Origin: CABMGO01 sp964574775
GTDB lineage: Archaea; Nanobdellota; Nanobdellia; Pacearchaeales; GW2011-AR1
DNA: 17,172 bases
Assembly: GCA_964574775.1 (NCBI GenBank)
Contig: CAZNOS010000015.1
Location: 1 to 17,172, forward strand
Direction: 5' to 3'
Shown: positions 5,482 through 14,400 of the stretch, piece by piece
How the letters are laid out: the number at the start of each line of letters is the position of its first letter
Position numbering within the stretch: the first letter of the stretch is position 1
The notes under the pieces: generated by a model
The model's input: only the letters and a program-made list of their open reading frames with translations
What the model was told of the DNA's origin: nothing
Database searches by the model: none
Program-made: the position numbers and the translations under genes

Positions 5482-6927
5482 ATGAGAAATAGACTTAGGT
5501 CAGGATTATTGTCTTTGTTAACAGGAGTGATGCTTGTGGGTATGGGGTGTGGGCGGAATGATTCTATCAAATCAGATAGTGGTTGCTCTCTTAATGTGGG
5601 TGTTGTAGAAAATGTAAAGAATCCTGGTTCGGAAAAGCGAATGAGACTTGGAGTTTCTTATAATGACGAAAATATCGTCTCTTTTAGTGAATTTACTGAT
5701 ATGCTGCGTTCAAATCAACAAATTGTTTTTCCCGACGGAATTTTAACATTTGAGGATAAAAAAGATGATGTTCTAACCAATGTAAAGGTGGTATTTACTA
5801 GGGATATAGATGATATGCCAAAGGATCTTTCTTCAGAAATAGCGCGGGTTGCGATTAGGAATTCTGTTATCAAATTAGATCTTAATAATATATCATATAT
5901 TGAAAAAAATGGCGAGCCGGCGAAGCAGGATAGTTATTCTATGTCAATGTATAATCAGAAATATCACCAGGCTGCAATTGATACAAGAAAAGCTTCTTCT
6001 GTTATATGCGTTTCCAAGGGCGAAAGAGCTGTATTTAATTTATGGGGAAGGGATCATCTTGTTCATGTTTTTGCAAAGGATAAATCTGAATCTGGAAAAA
6101 ATAATGAATTTGGCGTTATTATGAGTGTTGGAGAAAGAGATTTGGGAGAGAGAGTCTCTGAAGTAGATATTAAATCTTCGGGGGTGTATTTGGTTTCTTC
6201 TTGTCCTCTGAATGGGATTAGAAGGGCACAGCATTTGGCCAGGCCAGTTTATAATGGAGATAGTGTTTCTTTTGCGTCAAAAACTATTGTAGGGAATGAA
6301 ATTTTAGAAGTAAACGAAAAAACATCTAGAGAAATTTTGAAAATGGTGCGGTCGGTTCCCGATGCGGTTGGAAAATTTTCTAGAGGCGTGAAGGTGTATC
6401 TTATTGCAAGCGGGGCAAGTGGAACGGATCATGAGGTTGATAATGGTTCTCCATCATATGAAAATCCGAACATATATTGGAATTTAGATAAATTGGCATA
6501 TAGGGGGAATTTTAGTTATGATGAAAAAAGTGCGCGCGAGGGCGTTTCTTTAGCAGTGGTTGGAGATTTTGTTTTTAGAGACCAATACTCTGAGCGGAAA
6601 AGAATGAATTTTATTTCGGTCGTTAATTATGCTCCGCCATTTTTTAAGGAGATTGAGGGGTATTGGGATATTCCTTCTGAGGGCAAGATTTTTGGTTTTA
6701 ATGATGGCTGGATTTTTAAGGCAGATAGTCCGTTCATATATGATGATCGCAATAAAGTTACTCATTATGCGAGTACGGCTGTGTTGGATGGAAATAGAAA
6801 AATATTATTAGATGGTCCAGGTGGAAAAAACATTATTGAGATTAGAGGGGATAAAATACCATCTGTGTTGTATAAACACGACGGTGTAGAAGAAATTCTT
6901 GTTAGGTCTACTAGGTATAATAAATAA
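5482..6927 (+). CDS. predicted secreted, lipid-anchored protein of unknown function
   Basis: This 481-aa protein has an N-terminal export signal: a basic start (MRNRLR), a hydrophobic core (about residues 8-21) and a lipobox-like GMG|C with the cysteine at 23, followed by a polar mature region. The lipobox lacks the usual Leu at -3, so lipid anchoring is likely but not certain. The rest is beta-rich by appearance, with no further membrane segment and no domain that I recognise. Features include an AVFNLWGRDHLVHVFAKDKS segment around 180-200 and a tryptophan/tyrosine-rich C-terminal third. The in-frame TTG at 5479 is ignored because the ATG at 5482 fits the upstream TATA box. Its codons use more G-ending and GCG/GGG triplets than the RNA polymerase genes, which may just reflect lower expression. 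It diverges from serS; partners are unknown. Confidence 0.75.
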   Translation: MRNRLRSGLLSLLTGVMLVGMGCGRNDSIKSDSGCSLNVGVVENVKNPGSEKRMRLGVSYNDENIVSFSEFTDMLRSNQQIVFPDGILTFEDKKDDVLTNVKVVFTRDIDDMPKDLSSEIARVAIRNSVIKLDLNNISYIEKNGEPAKQDSYSMSMYNQKYHQAAIDTRKASSVICVSKGERAVFNLWGRDHLVHVFAKDKSESGKNNEFGVIMSVGERDLGERVSEVDIKSSGVYLVSSCPLNGIRRAQHLARPVYNGDSVSFASKTIVGNEILEVNEKTSREILKMVRSVPDAVGKFSRGVKVYLIASGASGTDHEVDNGSPSYENPNIYWNLDKLAYRGNFSYDEKSAREGVSLAVVGDFVFRDQYSERKRMNFISVVNYAPPFFKEIEGYWDIPSEGKIFGFNDGWIFKADSPFIYDDRNKVTHYASTAVLDGNRKILLDGPGGKNIIEIRGDKIPSVLYKHDGVEEILVRSTRYNK

Positions 6928-6985
6928 TTGTATCTACTCCGCGTGGACGAAAAACTTAAGAAAGCTTTAAAAGCGGTTTATAACT

Positions 6986-6996
6986 GTAAAATATAG
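6986..6996 (+). promoter_or_regulatory. TATA-like element before the winged-helix gene
   Basis: GTAAAATATAG is centred 26 bp before the ATG at 7017. The same core, TAAAATATAG, precedes the tRNA at 7433-7442. Stronger-looking TTTAAA and TTTATAA elements at 6966-6985 give longer leaders and remain alternatives. Confidence 0.4.
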
Positions 6997-7016
6997 GTTA
7001 CAATATATATATCACA

Positions 7017-7301
7017 ATGGTAGACATGCAAGACAATTTCGATTTATTTTTTAGGAGAAAGCCAGCAATGATGCTTCTCGCTCTGAAAAGAATGAATAAG
7101 GCAAAATATGGCTCTGTTTTAGCGAAGGAAGTTGATTGTACATATTCTCATGCTGTTAAAATTTTACAGATTTTAGAAGAACTCGGTCTTGTTGGATTTG
7201 AAAAGAAAGGAAGAATAAAAATTATCAAATTAACAAAGAGAGGATTGCAGATTGCAGAAAGTATAGAAGCCATAAAAGACGTTATTGATGGAAGAAAGTA
7301 A
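7017..7301 (+). CDS. small winged-helix DNA-binding protein
   Basis: This 94-aa protein is almost entirely one winged helix-turn-helix domain of the MarR/ArsR-like kind common in archaea: helix 1 (KPAMMLLALKRM), a YGSVLAKEVDCTYSHAVKIL helix-turn-helix around residues 31-50, a third helix (ILEELGLVGF) and a basic wing (EKKGRIKIIKLTKRG), then a short helix that could dimerise. It should bind DNA as a local or global regulator; the target and any effector are unknown. It stands as a single gene between the lipoprotein-like gene and a tRNA gene, followed by a T-run. Confidence 0.85.
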   Translation: MVDMQDNFDLFFRRKPAMMLLALKRMNKAKYGSVLAKEVDCTYSHAVKILQILEELGLVGFEKKGRIKIIKLTKRGLQIAESIEAIKDVIDGRK

Positions 7302-7331
7302 AAAATTCAATTAATTAAAATTTTTAGGTCG

Positions 7332-7339
7332 TTTTTTTT
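7332..7339 (+). terminator. oligo-T terminator after the winged-helix gene
   Basis: Eight consecutive T lie 31 nt past the stop, after an AT-rich inverted repeat (AAAATT...AATTTT, about 7302-7324). Archaeal RNA polymerase terminates on such T-runs. This is prediction only. Confidence 0.45.
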
Positions 7340-7431
7340 ATTAAAACTTTGTCAGATATCATTATGATGTGTAATTTTTTTGATGACAGGTGTTCAGTTA
7401 TAATTTTTCTCAAACTCAAAGTTTAAAAGGG

Positions 7432-7442
7432 TTAAAATATAG
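7432..7442 (+). promoter_or_regulatory. TATA-like element of the tRNA-Lys gene
   Basis: TTAAAATATAG is centred about 31 bp before the mature tRNA 5' end, predicting a leader of about 5 nt. A TTTAAAAGG box at 7422-7430 would give a leader of about 15-17 nt and is the alternative. Confidence 0.4.
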
Positions 7443-7467
7443 AAAATTATAATCTAATCAAAAAAAT

Positions 7468-7542
7468 GGCCTCGTAGCTCAGCCTGGTTAGAGTACCAGA
7501 CTCTTAATCTGGGTGTCGGGGGTTCAAATCCCCTCGGGGTCA
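7468..7542 (+). tRNA. tRNA-Lys (anticodon CTT)
   Basis: The cloverleaf folds fully by hand. The acceptor is GGCCTCG paired with CGGGGTC (two G-U pairs) plus discriminator A. The D arm is GCTC/GAGT, the anticodon arm is CCAGA-CTCTTAA-TCTGG with anticodon CTT, the variable loop is GTGTC, and the T arm is GGGGG-TTCAAAT-CCCCT. It is 75 nt long with no intron, and the 3' CCA is not encoded. CTT reads the lysine codon AAG. Confidence 0.95.
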
Positions 7543-7567
7543 TGTTATTCATAGGGGTGATTTGAAC
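7522..7567. repeat. inverted repeat: tRNA T-arm versus downstream flank
   Basis: GTTCAAATCCCCT (7522-7534, the T-arm of the tRNA) is complementary to AGGGGTGATTTGAAC (7553-7567) apart from a 2-nt insertion, with an 18-nt spacer. In the precursor RNA this could form a hairpin that competes with the T-arm. The downstream copy can also fold on itself (GTGATTTGAACAAATCCAC, 7558-7576). Confidence 0.6.
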
Positions 7568-7954
7568 AAATCCACAAAAAATTTTGCAGTTGTGATTTCT
7601 TTAGTTAGTTGCTTACAAGCAACAGTTGTTTCAACAGCGAAATTTTTTACTTGGGGTTACGTAATATTTACATGGGTTGAATCGGGTTCAAATTTTCTCG
7701 CGTTTATTTTATCGTTTGTTAGGAATGTTATTTTGAAGAGCGAGGCATTTGTTATCGATGATGCATATTATTTATGGTGGATTTGAATAATTTAGGTATG
7801 TAAAAGTTTAAAAATTCTTAAAATAAAAAATAAAGATGGCGATTAAATTGGCTTAGAGAGTCAATAGTCATTATTACCTCTTTAAAGTTGTTAAACGAAA
7901 GGTTTAAAAAGCAATTTTTTTTAACTATCTTATCTAAACCTTACAGATGATATT
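7543..7954. other. 412-bp region without a convincing gene; hairpins and several TATA-like boxes
   Basis: I see no protein gene I would support. The only open frame, TTG at 7562 to 7786 (74 aa, hydrophobic), has an SD-like GGTGA touching its start and no recognisable family. The region holds the inverse T-arm copy at 7553-7567, a perfect 7-bp hairpin GTTGCTT-AC-AAGCAAC at 7608-7623, a third T-loop-like GGGTTCAAAT at 7684-7693, and TTTAAA boxes near 7807, 7881 and 7903. A TATA-like box at 7806-7816 with no gene at the right distance could serve a small RNA. It may be an upstream regulatory region, an untranslated RNA, or decayed sequence next to a tRNA. Confidence 0.4.
7901..7912 (+). promoter_or_regulatory. 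promoter of the RNA polymerase operon
   Basis: CGAAAGGTTTAAAAAGC combines a purine-rich BRE-like stretch with a strong TATA box. Transcription should start near 7930, leaving a leader of about 24 nt before the rpoH ATG, which has no clear Shine-Dalgarno site. Confidence 0.6.
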
Positions 7955-8164
7955 ATGCACATTCTTCAGCCGAAACACACAAAATTAAAACAAGAGGAAG
8001 CAAGCAAGCTAGTTGTAAAATACAATATTTCTTTGGCTCAATTACCTAAAATTTCTAAAGAGGATCCTTCAATTTTCGAATTGAATGCTCAACTTGGTGA
8101 TGTTATTAAAATCGATAGAAAAACTTCGGATGGGAGCGAAGAATATTTCCGTGTTGTTGTTTAA
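7955..8164 (+). CDS. rpoH: RNA polymerase subunit H
   Basis: This 69-aa protein matches the archaeal subunit H and the C-terminal domain of eukaryotic Rpb5. It shows the family pattern of a histidine-containing start (MHILQPKHTKL), KYNISLAQLPKISKEDPSI, GDVIKIDR and the conserved end YFRVVV. It sits at the lower jaw of RNA polymerase and is needed for promoter opening. It is the first gene of the polymerase operon, with rpoB starting 2 nt after its stop. The ATG at 7955 gives the family's normal N-terminus. Confidence 0.96.
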   Translation: MHILQPKHTKLKQEEASKLVVKYNISLAQLPKISKEDPSIFELNAQLGDVIKIDRKTSDGSEEYFRVVV

Positions 8165-8166
8165 TT

Positions 8167-11100
8167 ATGGCTTCTCAAAAATCGATTACAGTGGATAGAA
8201 AGCATGTTCTTGTTAAGGAATTTTTGAGAAATCACTCCATTGTTGAATCAAATATTACTTCTTTTAATGATTTTATTGAAAATAGAATGCAAGAAATTAT
8301 TGGAGAGTTAAATGAGAGTTTGCCAAAAGAAGATTTTGAAATCAAAATGGGTAAGATTACCGTCGGTAAACCAGACATTGTTGAGGCAGATGGTTCTGTC
8401 AAGTTAATCACTCCGGCAGAGGCTAGATTGAGAGGATTAACTTATTCGGCTCCTATAAAAATGGAATTAACTATAAGATATGAAGGTCAAATTGAAACTG
8501 CTGAAGTTCAATTAGGTAGAATTCCGATTATCGTAAAAAGTAAGGCTTGTAATCTTTATGGATTAAGTAAAGAAGAATTAGTTTCCAAGTATGTAGATCC
8601 TGCAGATTCCGGTGGATATTTTATTGTTAATGGAAATGAAAGAATTTTGGTTATGGCTGAAGATTTAGCTTCTAATCAAGCATTTTTGGAAAATCAGAAG
8701 GTTAGGGGATTTGTTTTAAGATTATTTTCTCAAAGAGGAGCTTATAAGATTCCTGTCTCTATTAATGAAAACAAAGAGGGAATTTTGGAGATTTCTTTTT
8801 CTAGATTTAGAAAAATACCAGTAATGATTTTATTGAAAGCACTTGGAATGCTTTCAGAGGCAGAAATTTCTAAGATGATTGGGAAGCAAACTGATGGATT
8901 ACTTGTTAATTTGTATGAATATGCGGCTCTTGGTGATTCGGAAGAAGCTTTGATGAAAATAGCAGAATTAACTTCATTACAAGGAACAAAAAAAGAAGTA
9001 CTTGACAGAACAAAGCAGAGAATCGATTCTTATTTATTACCACATGTGGGTTTGGATAAAAATGCAAGATTAGAGAAGGCAAAAACACTTTGTAAATTGA
9101 TAAAACAGTTCTATATTTCTAAGGAGCATCCAGAGGATTCTTTGACAGATAAAGATCATTATGCAAATAAAAGAGTTAGATTGTCTGGCGATTTGCTTGC
9201 AGACTTATTCAGAGTTAATTTAAACATATTATTAAGAGAGGTTCAACACTCGTTACAAAAAACAGTAAAAAGAAGAAAATTCTATTCGATAAAGACTATT
9301 GCTAAATCAACTTTATTTTCACACAGAATTGAATCTGCTATCGCTACTGGTTCTTGGATAGGAGAACGAACTGGAGTTACGCAGAATATGAAGAAAGATA
9401 ATTTCTTGTCAGTTATGTCACAATTACAGAAAGTTGTTTCCACTTTACCGGGCGAACAGGAAAATTTCGCAGCTAGAACGGTACATCCAACTCATTATGG
9501 AAGATTCTGTCCAATTGAAACACCTGAAGGTACTGAAATTGGTTTGAGAAAAAATCTTGCAATGCTAGCGAGAGTTTCTACAAGATGTCAAGTTCCGGAA
9601 GATAAGATTGTTAAGGTTTTAGTTGAAGAAAAAATGTCTAAAGATGGTAATGAAGGTATTGACGTTTTCTTAAATGGAAGATATGTCGGTGTTGTTAATA
9701 ACGGAAAAGAATTTTTCTTAAGCGTAAGAGAAAGAAGAAGAAAGGGAAATCTTCCTATAGATATGAGTATAAAATATGATTCATTTTTAGGCGCTGTATT
9801 TTTATCAACTGAAGTTGGAAGAGTTTTAAGACCGCTTGTTATTGTCGATGGTAGTGTTTCTAGATTAAAAGAAGAGCATTTGAAATTAGTTGAACAAGGA
9901 ACATTGACTTGGACTAATTTAGTTGAACAGGGAATTATTGAATATCTTGATGCTTCTGAGGAAGACAATTGCTATGTTTCTTTATATAAGGAAGAATTAA
10001 CTCAAGAACATGATTATGTAGAAATTGATCCTATTGCATCTTTGGGAGTTATTACTTCTATTGTTCCGTATGCAAATCACGATCAGGCTCCTAGACTATT
10101 AAGAGGTAGCAAGACTCAGACACAATCTTTGGGAATTTATGCTGCAAATTATCATGTCAGAATTGATACAAATGTTTCCGTCTTACACTATCCGCAAAAG
10201 CCCTTGGCAAGAAGTTTCACTTATGATACATTAAATGTTTATCCAGCTGGACAAAATGTTATTGTCGCTGTTTTACCTTATGATGGTTATAATATTGAGG
10301 ACGCCGTTGTTTTGAACCAGGGTTCAATCGATAGAGGTCTTGCAAGAAGCTCGTTCTTTAGACCATATACATCTACTGAATTGAATTATGCTGGAAGATT
10401 AAAAGATGAAATCTGTGTTCCGGAAAAAGATGTTTCTGGTTATAGAATGGAGCAATCTTACAAATATTTAGAAGATGATGGTATTGCTTATCCTGAAGCT
10501 GACATGCATGAGGGAGATGTCGTTATTGGAAAAGTTTCTCCACCAAAGTTCTTATCTGAAGCTAGAGAAATTTCTATACAAACTAAGAAAGAAAATTCTA
10601 CTGCAGTTAGACAGGAAGAAACTGGAACTGTCGATGGAGTTTTCATTACACTTGATGGTGATGGTAATAAGATCGTTCAAGTTAGAATGAGAGATTTGAG
10701 AAAACCAGAAATTGGAGATAAATTTGCAACACCACACGGACAGAAGGGAGTTATCGGATTTATTGCACCAGAATTGGATGTTCCATTTACAGCACGTGGT
10801 GTGAGACCAGATTTAATTTTCAATCCACACGGTATTCCATCTCGTATGACTGTTGGTTATTTATTAGAAATGATGGCTGGAAAAGTTGCTGCATTATCTG
10901 GAGAAGTTAGGGATGCTTCTGCATTCGCTGGAGAGGAACTTGATAGTTTGGAAAATAATTTGACAAAACTAGGATTTAGATACGACGGAAAAGAAGCTTT
11001 ATATCACGGAGTTACTGGACAGAAATTGCCGGTTAAGATTTTTGTTGGTAATATGTACTATTTGAAATTAGGACGTATGGTAAAGAACTTATTGCACGCA

Positions 11101-11448
11101 AGAGCATCTGGTAAGATTGCATTATTAACAAGACAGCCAATTGAGGGTAGATCAAGAGGCGGTGGTTTAAGACTTGGAGAGATGGAGCAGCAAGCATTAG
11201 TTGCACATGGAGCATCATTATTATTGAAAGAAAGATATGATTCTGATAAAGTCGTATTACATATTTGTGAAAGATGTGGTTCTCTTGCTACCGACGATAA
11301 AATCAGAGATAAACAAATTTGTCCATTGTGTCAATCTAACAAAATAGAACCAGTTGAATTGTCTTACGCATTCAAATTATTATTGGAAGAATTACAGGGC
11401 ATGCATTTATTAACTAAATTCGAAATGAAAAACAAATACGATCAATAA
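8167..11448 (+). CDS. rpoB: RNA polymerase subunit B (unsplit)
   Basis: This is the second-largest catalytic subunit (1093 aa), unsplit, joining the parts that methanogens and halophiles encode separately as B'' and B'. Landmarks include DPADSGGYFIVNGNERIL (N-terminal third), GYNIEDAVVLNQGSIDRG (around 707-724, with the acidic E711/D712), a GDKFATPHGQKG block (850-861), NPHGIPSRMTVGYLLE, and GGLRLGEMEQQALVAHGA near the end. A C-terminal zinc site is formed by C1034, C1037, C1052 and C1055, where RpoB docks on the clamp. One oddity: the 850-861 block reads TPHGQKG where nearly all cellular polymerases have an Arg before the His (SRHGQKG or GRHGNKG). No Shine-Dalgarno site is evident; translation is probably coupled to rpoH, and rpoA follows after 1 nt. 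Confidence 0.98.
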   Translation: MASQKSITVDRKHVLVKEFLRNHSIVESNITSFNDFIENRMQEIIGELNESLPKEDFEIKMGKITVGKPDIVEADGSVKLITPAEARLRGLTYSAPIKMELTIRYEGQIETAEVQLGRIPIIVKSKACNLYGLSKEELVSKYVDPADSGGYFIVNGNERILVMAEDLASNQAFLENQKVRGFVLRLFSQRGAYKIPVSINENKEGILEISFSRFRKIPVMILLKALGMLSEAEISKMIGKQTDGLLVNLYEYAALGDSEEALMKIAELTSLQGTKKEVLDRTKQRIDSYLLPHVGLDKNARLEKAKTLCKLIKQFYISKEHPEDSLTDKDHYANKRVRLSGDLLADLFRVNLNILLREVQHSLQKTVKRRKFYSIKTIAKSTLFSHRIESAIATGSWIGERTGVTQNMKKDNFLSVMSQLQKVVSTLPGEQENFAARTVHPTHYGRFCPIETPEGTEIGLRKNLAMLARVSTRCQVPEDKIVKVLVEEKMSKDGNEGIDVFLNGRYVGVVNNGKEFFLSVRERRRKGNLPIDMSIKYDSFLGAVFLSTEVGRVLRPLVIVDGSVSRLKEEHLKLVEQGTLTWTNLVEQGIIEYLDASEEDNCYVSLYKEELTQEHDYVEIDPIASLGVITSIVPYANHDQAPRLLRGSKTQTQSLGIYAANYHVRIDTNVSVLHYPQKPLARSFTYDTLNVYPAGQNVIVAVLPYDGYNIEDAVVLNQGSIDRGLARSSFFRPYTSTELNYAGRLKDEICVPEKDVSGYRMEQSYKYLEDDGIAYPEADMHEGDVVIGKVSPPKFLSEAREISIQTKKENSTAVRQEETGTVDGVFITLDGDGNKIVQVRMRDLRKPEIGDKFATPHGQKGVIGFIAPELDVPFTARGVRPDLIFNPHGIPSRMTVGYLLEMMAGKVAALSGEVRDASAFAGEELDSLENNLTKLGFRYDGKEALYHGVTGQKLPVKIFVGNMYYLKLGRMVKNLLHARASGKIALLTRQPIEGRSRGGGLRLGEMEQQALVAHGASLLLKERYDSDKVVLHICERCGSLATDDKIRDKQICPLCQSNKIEPVELSYAFKLLLEELQGMHLLTKFEMKNKYDQ

Positions 11449-11449
11449 A

Positions 11450-14400
11450 ATGGAAAAACCAGTAAAAAAACAAATTAGTGCAATTAAGTTTAGTTTATTT
11501 AGTCCAGAGCAGATTAAGAAAGTTTCTGTTGCTAAAATTGTAACTCCTGAATTATATGATGTTGATGGTTATCCTGTCGACGGTGGTTTGATGGATTTAA
11601 GACTTGGAGCAATTGATCCAGGGGTAAGATGTAGAACTTGTGGTGGTCACTTAAAAGAATGTCTTGGACATCCAGGTATGATTGAATTAGCTAGACCTGT
11701 TTTACATATTAAGTATATACAAATTGTTGAGCTTGCAATGAGAAGTACTTGTGAAGCTTGTGGAAAATTGTTATTAACAGATGAGGACGCTAAAAAAGAT
11801 TTAAAGACAAGATTGAAGAAAGCAAAAGAATCAAAGAAATGTCCACATTGTGGTATAGTTCAGGAAAAACCAAAATTCGAAAAGCCATCACAATTTCATA
11901 TCGGTAAAAGAAGAATATTTCCTTCTGAAATTAGAGAAAGATTAGCAAAAATTCCAGATGAGGAATTAAAGTTAATTGGTATAAATCCAAAAACATTAAG
12001 ACCAGAATGGAGTATTTTGACTTATTTATTGGTTCCACCAGTAACTGTTAGGCCGTCTATTACTTTAGAGTCTGGTGAAAGATCTGAAGACGATTTAACT
12101 CACAAGTTGTCGGATATTATTAGAGCAAACCAAAGATTGTGGGAAAATTTAAACGCTGGTGCACCAGAAGTTATTATTGAGGACTTATGGGATTTATTAC
12201 AATATCATATTACAACATTTTTTGATAATTCCGTCGCTAAAATACCACCTGCAAGACACAGAAGTGGTCAGCCATTGAAAACAATTAATGAAAGAATTAA
12301 GGGTAAAGAAGGACGTATTAGAAAAAATCTTGCTGGTAAGAGAGTTAATTTCTCTGCGAGAACTGTAGTTTCTCCGGATCCATGCTTGAAGTTGAATGAA
12401 GTTGGAGTTCCGTTTGAAGTTGCAACCATTTTAACTGTTGCTGAAAGAGTTACGGAATTGAATATTGAAAGATGTAGAAAACTTATTTTAGCTAAAGGAT
12501 ATCCTGGTGCGAATTATATTATAAGACCAGACGGAAAAAGAAAAAGAATTTCTGATGATTTAAGGGAAGATTTATCTAAAGAAATCGTACCTGGCTACAC
12601 AGTTGAAAGACATTTGGTCGACGGAGATATTGTTTTATTTAACAGACACCCATCTCTTCATAGAGCATCTTTAATGGCACATAATGTTAGGGTTTTGCCA
12701 CATAAGACATTTAGAATGCATCCAGCTGTTTGTTTCCCATATAATGCAGATTTTGACGGAGATGAAATGAATATCCACGCTCCACAGACTGAGGAAGCTA
12801 GAGCTGAGGCAGAATGTTTATTGAATGTTCAACAGAATTTGATTTCTCCGAAAAATAATACAAATTTATTCGGCTGTACTGATGATGCCTTAACTGGAAA
12901 TTACGTCATGTCTGAACAGGAAATTGATAGAGATGAAGCAATGCAATTAGTTTATTCTTCTGGATTAAAATTATTCAATTGTGCAAAGAAAGTTAGCGGA
13001 AGAGATTTGTTTGAGAATGCTTTACCAGATGAATTAAGAAATTCTAAGATAAAGTCTGAAGGATTTATTACAGAAGAGGGCGAAGATATTAAGAGATTAG
13101 ATAAAGAAATAGGAAGAGTTAGAACAATTGAAGTTTTGAAAGATGTTTATACTTTGGGTATGACTTTCTTATCTAGAAATGGATTCACAATTTCTATCAC
13201 AGACTTAGATGTTTCTGACGAGGTTAAGAAAGAAACACAGAAGATGGTCGAGAATGCTAATAGAAAAGCTGAAGATATAATTGAATCTTATTATAACAAA
13301 AGTTTAGAAATACTTCCAGGAAAAACTGCTGAACAAACAAGAGAAATTAAGTTGTTGCAGGCATTGAATGGAGTTAGAACTGAAATTGGTAAGTATGTTA
13401 AAGAAAAATTCCCTAAGGATAATCTTGTCAATAAAATGATTTCGGCTAAGGCTAGAGGTAATATGTTAAATGTTACTCAGATTGCTTGTTCCGTAGGTCA
13501 GCAAGTAATGAGAGGACAGAGAATTAATTTTGGTTACACTGGAAGATCATTAAGCTGTTTCAAGAAAGGAGATTTGACTCCAGCTGCAGGCGGATTTATT
13601 AAGAATTCATTCATAAATGGTTTAAGACCAGATGAATTTTTCTTCGGTAGCATGACAGGAAGAGACGCTATGATGGATACTGCTCTTAGAACTCCTAAAT
13701 CGGGTTATTTATATAGAAGATTAGTTTCTGCATTACAAGATTTCATTGTCGAATATGATGGAACAGTAAGAGACGCTAATGAAGGAATTGTTCAGTTTGC
13801 ATTCGGTGGCGATGGTTTAGATGTTTCTGCATTACATAAAAATCAAAAGTTAGCTCCAGGTGAAGCAATTGGTATTGTTACAGCACAATCTTTCGGTGAA
13901 TCTTCTACTCAGATGGTTCTTAACGTTTTCCACTCTGCCGGAGTTGCTGAGATGCAGGTTACGCAAGGTCTTCCAAGATTGATTGAAATTTTGGACGCTA
14001 GAAAGAAGCCCTCTACACCAGCTATGGAAATTTATTTAGATAAAGATCATAATAATGAAAAAGATGCAAAGATCGTTGCTGAGAAAGTTAAAGAAGTTAG
14101 TTTGAAGGAAATTATCAGTGAAGTTAATGTTGATTTTGGAACTAAGAAAGTTGATGTTATTATTGACAAAGAAGCACTTAAGAGAGTCCATATGGGATTA
14201 GACAAGGTTATTGAAGTTTTGAATGAGAAGGGAATGGGAGCGAAAAAGAAGGGCGAAGAATCTATCGTGTTTGATTTAGGAGATAGTGATTTCAAAACAA
14301 TCTTTAAGTTTAAGCAAAAAATCAAAGAGACAATCGTTTCTGGTATAAAGGGAATTGAAAACGTTTTGGTTGTTAAGAGAGATGCGAATTTTGTTATCTT

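Noticed and set aside
7340..7440. Possible C/D box small RNA (ATGATGT and TGATGA near 7365-7386)
   Set aside because: No properly placed D box (CTGA) follows on the plus strand, and on the minus strand the boxes are too close together for a guide RNA.
7562..7786. 74-codon open frame starting with TTG, hydrophobic product, SD-like GGTGA next to the start
   Set aside because: The SD touches the start with no spacing, TTG is a weak start, composition gives no family, and the region looks non-coding. Kept only as a possibility.
7835..7855. Six-codon frame ATGGCG...TAG downstream of the TATA box at 7806-7816
   Set aside because: It is too short to distinguish from chance and has no SD or attenuator-like structure.
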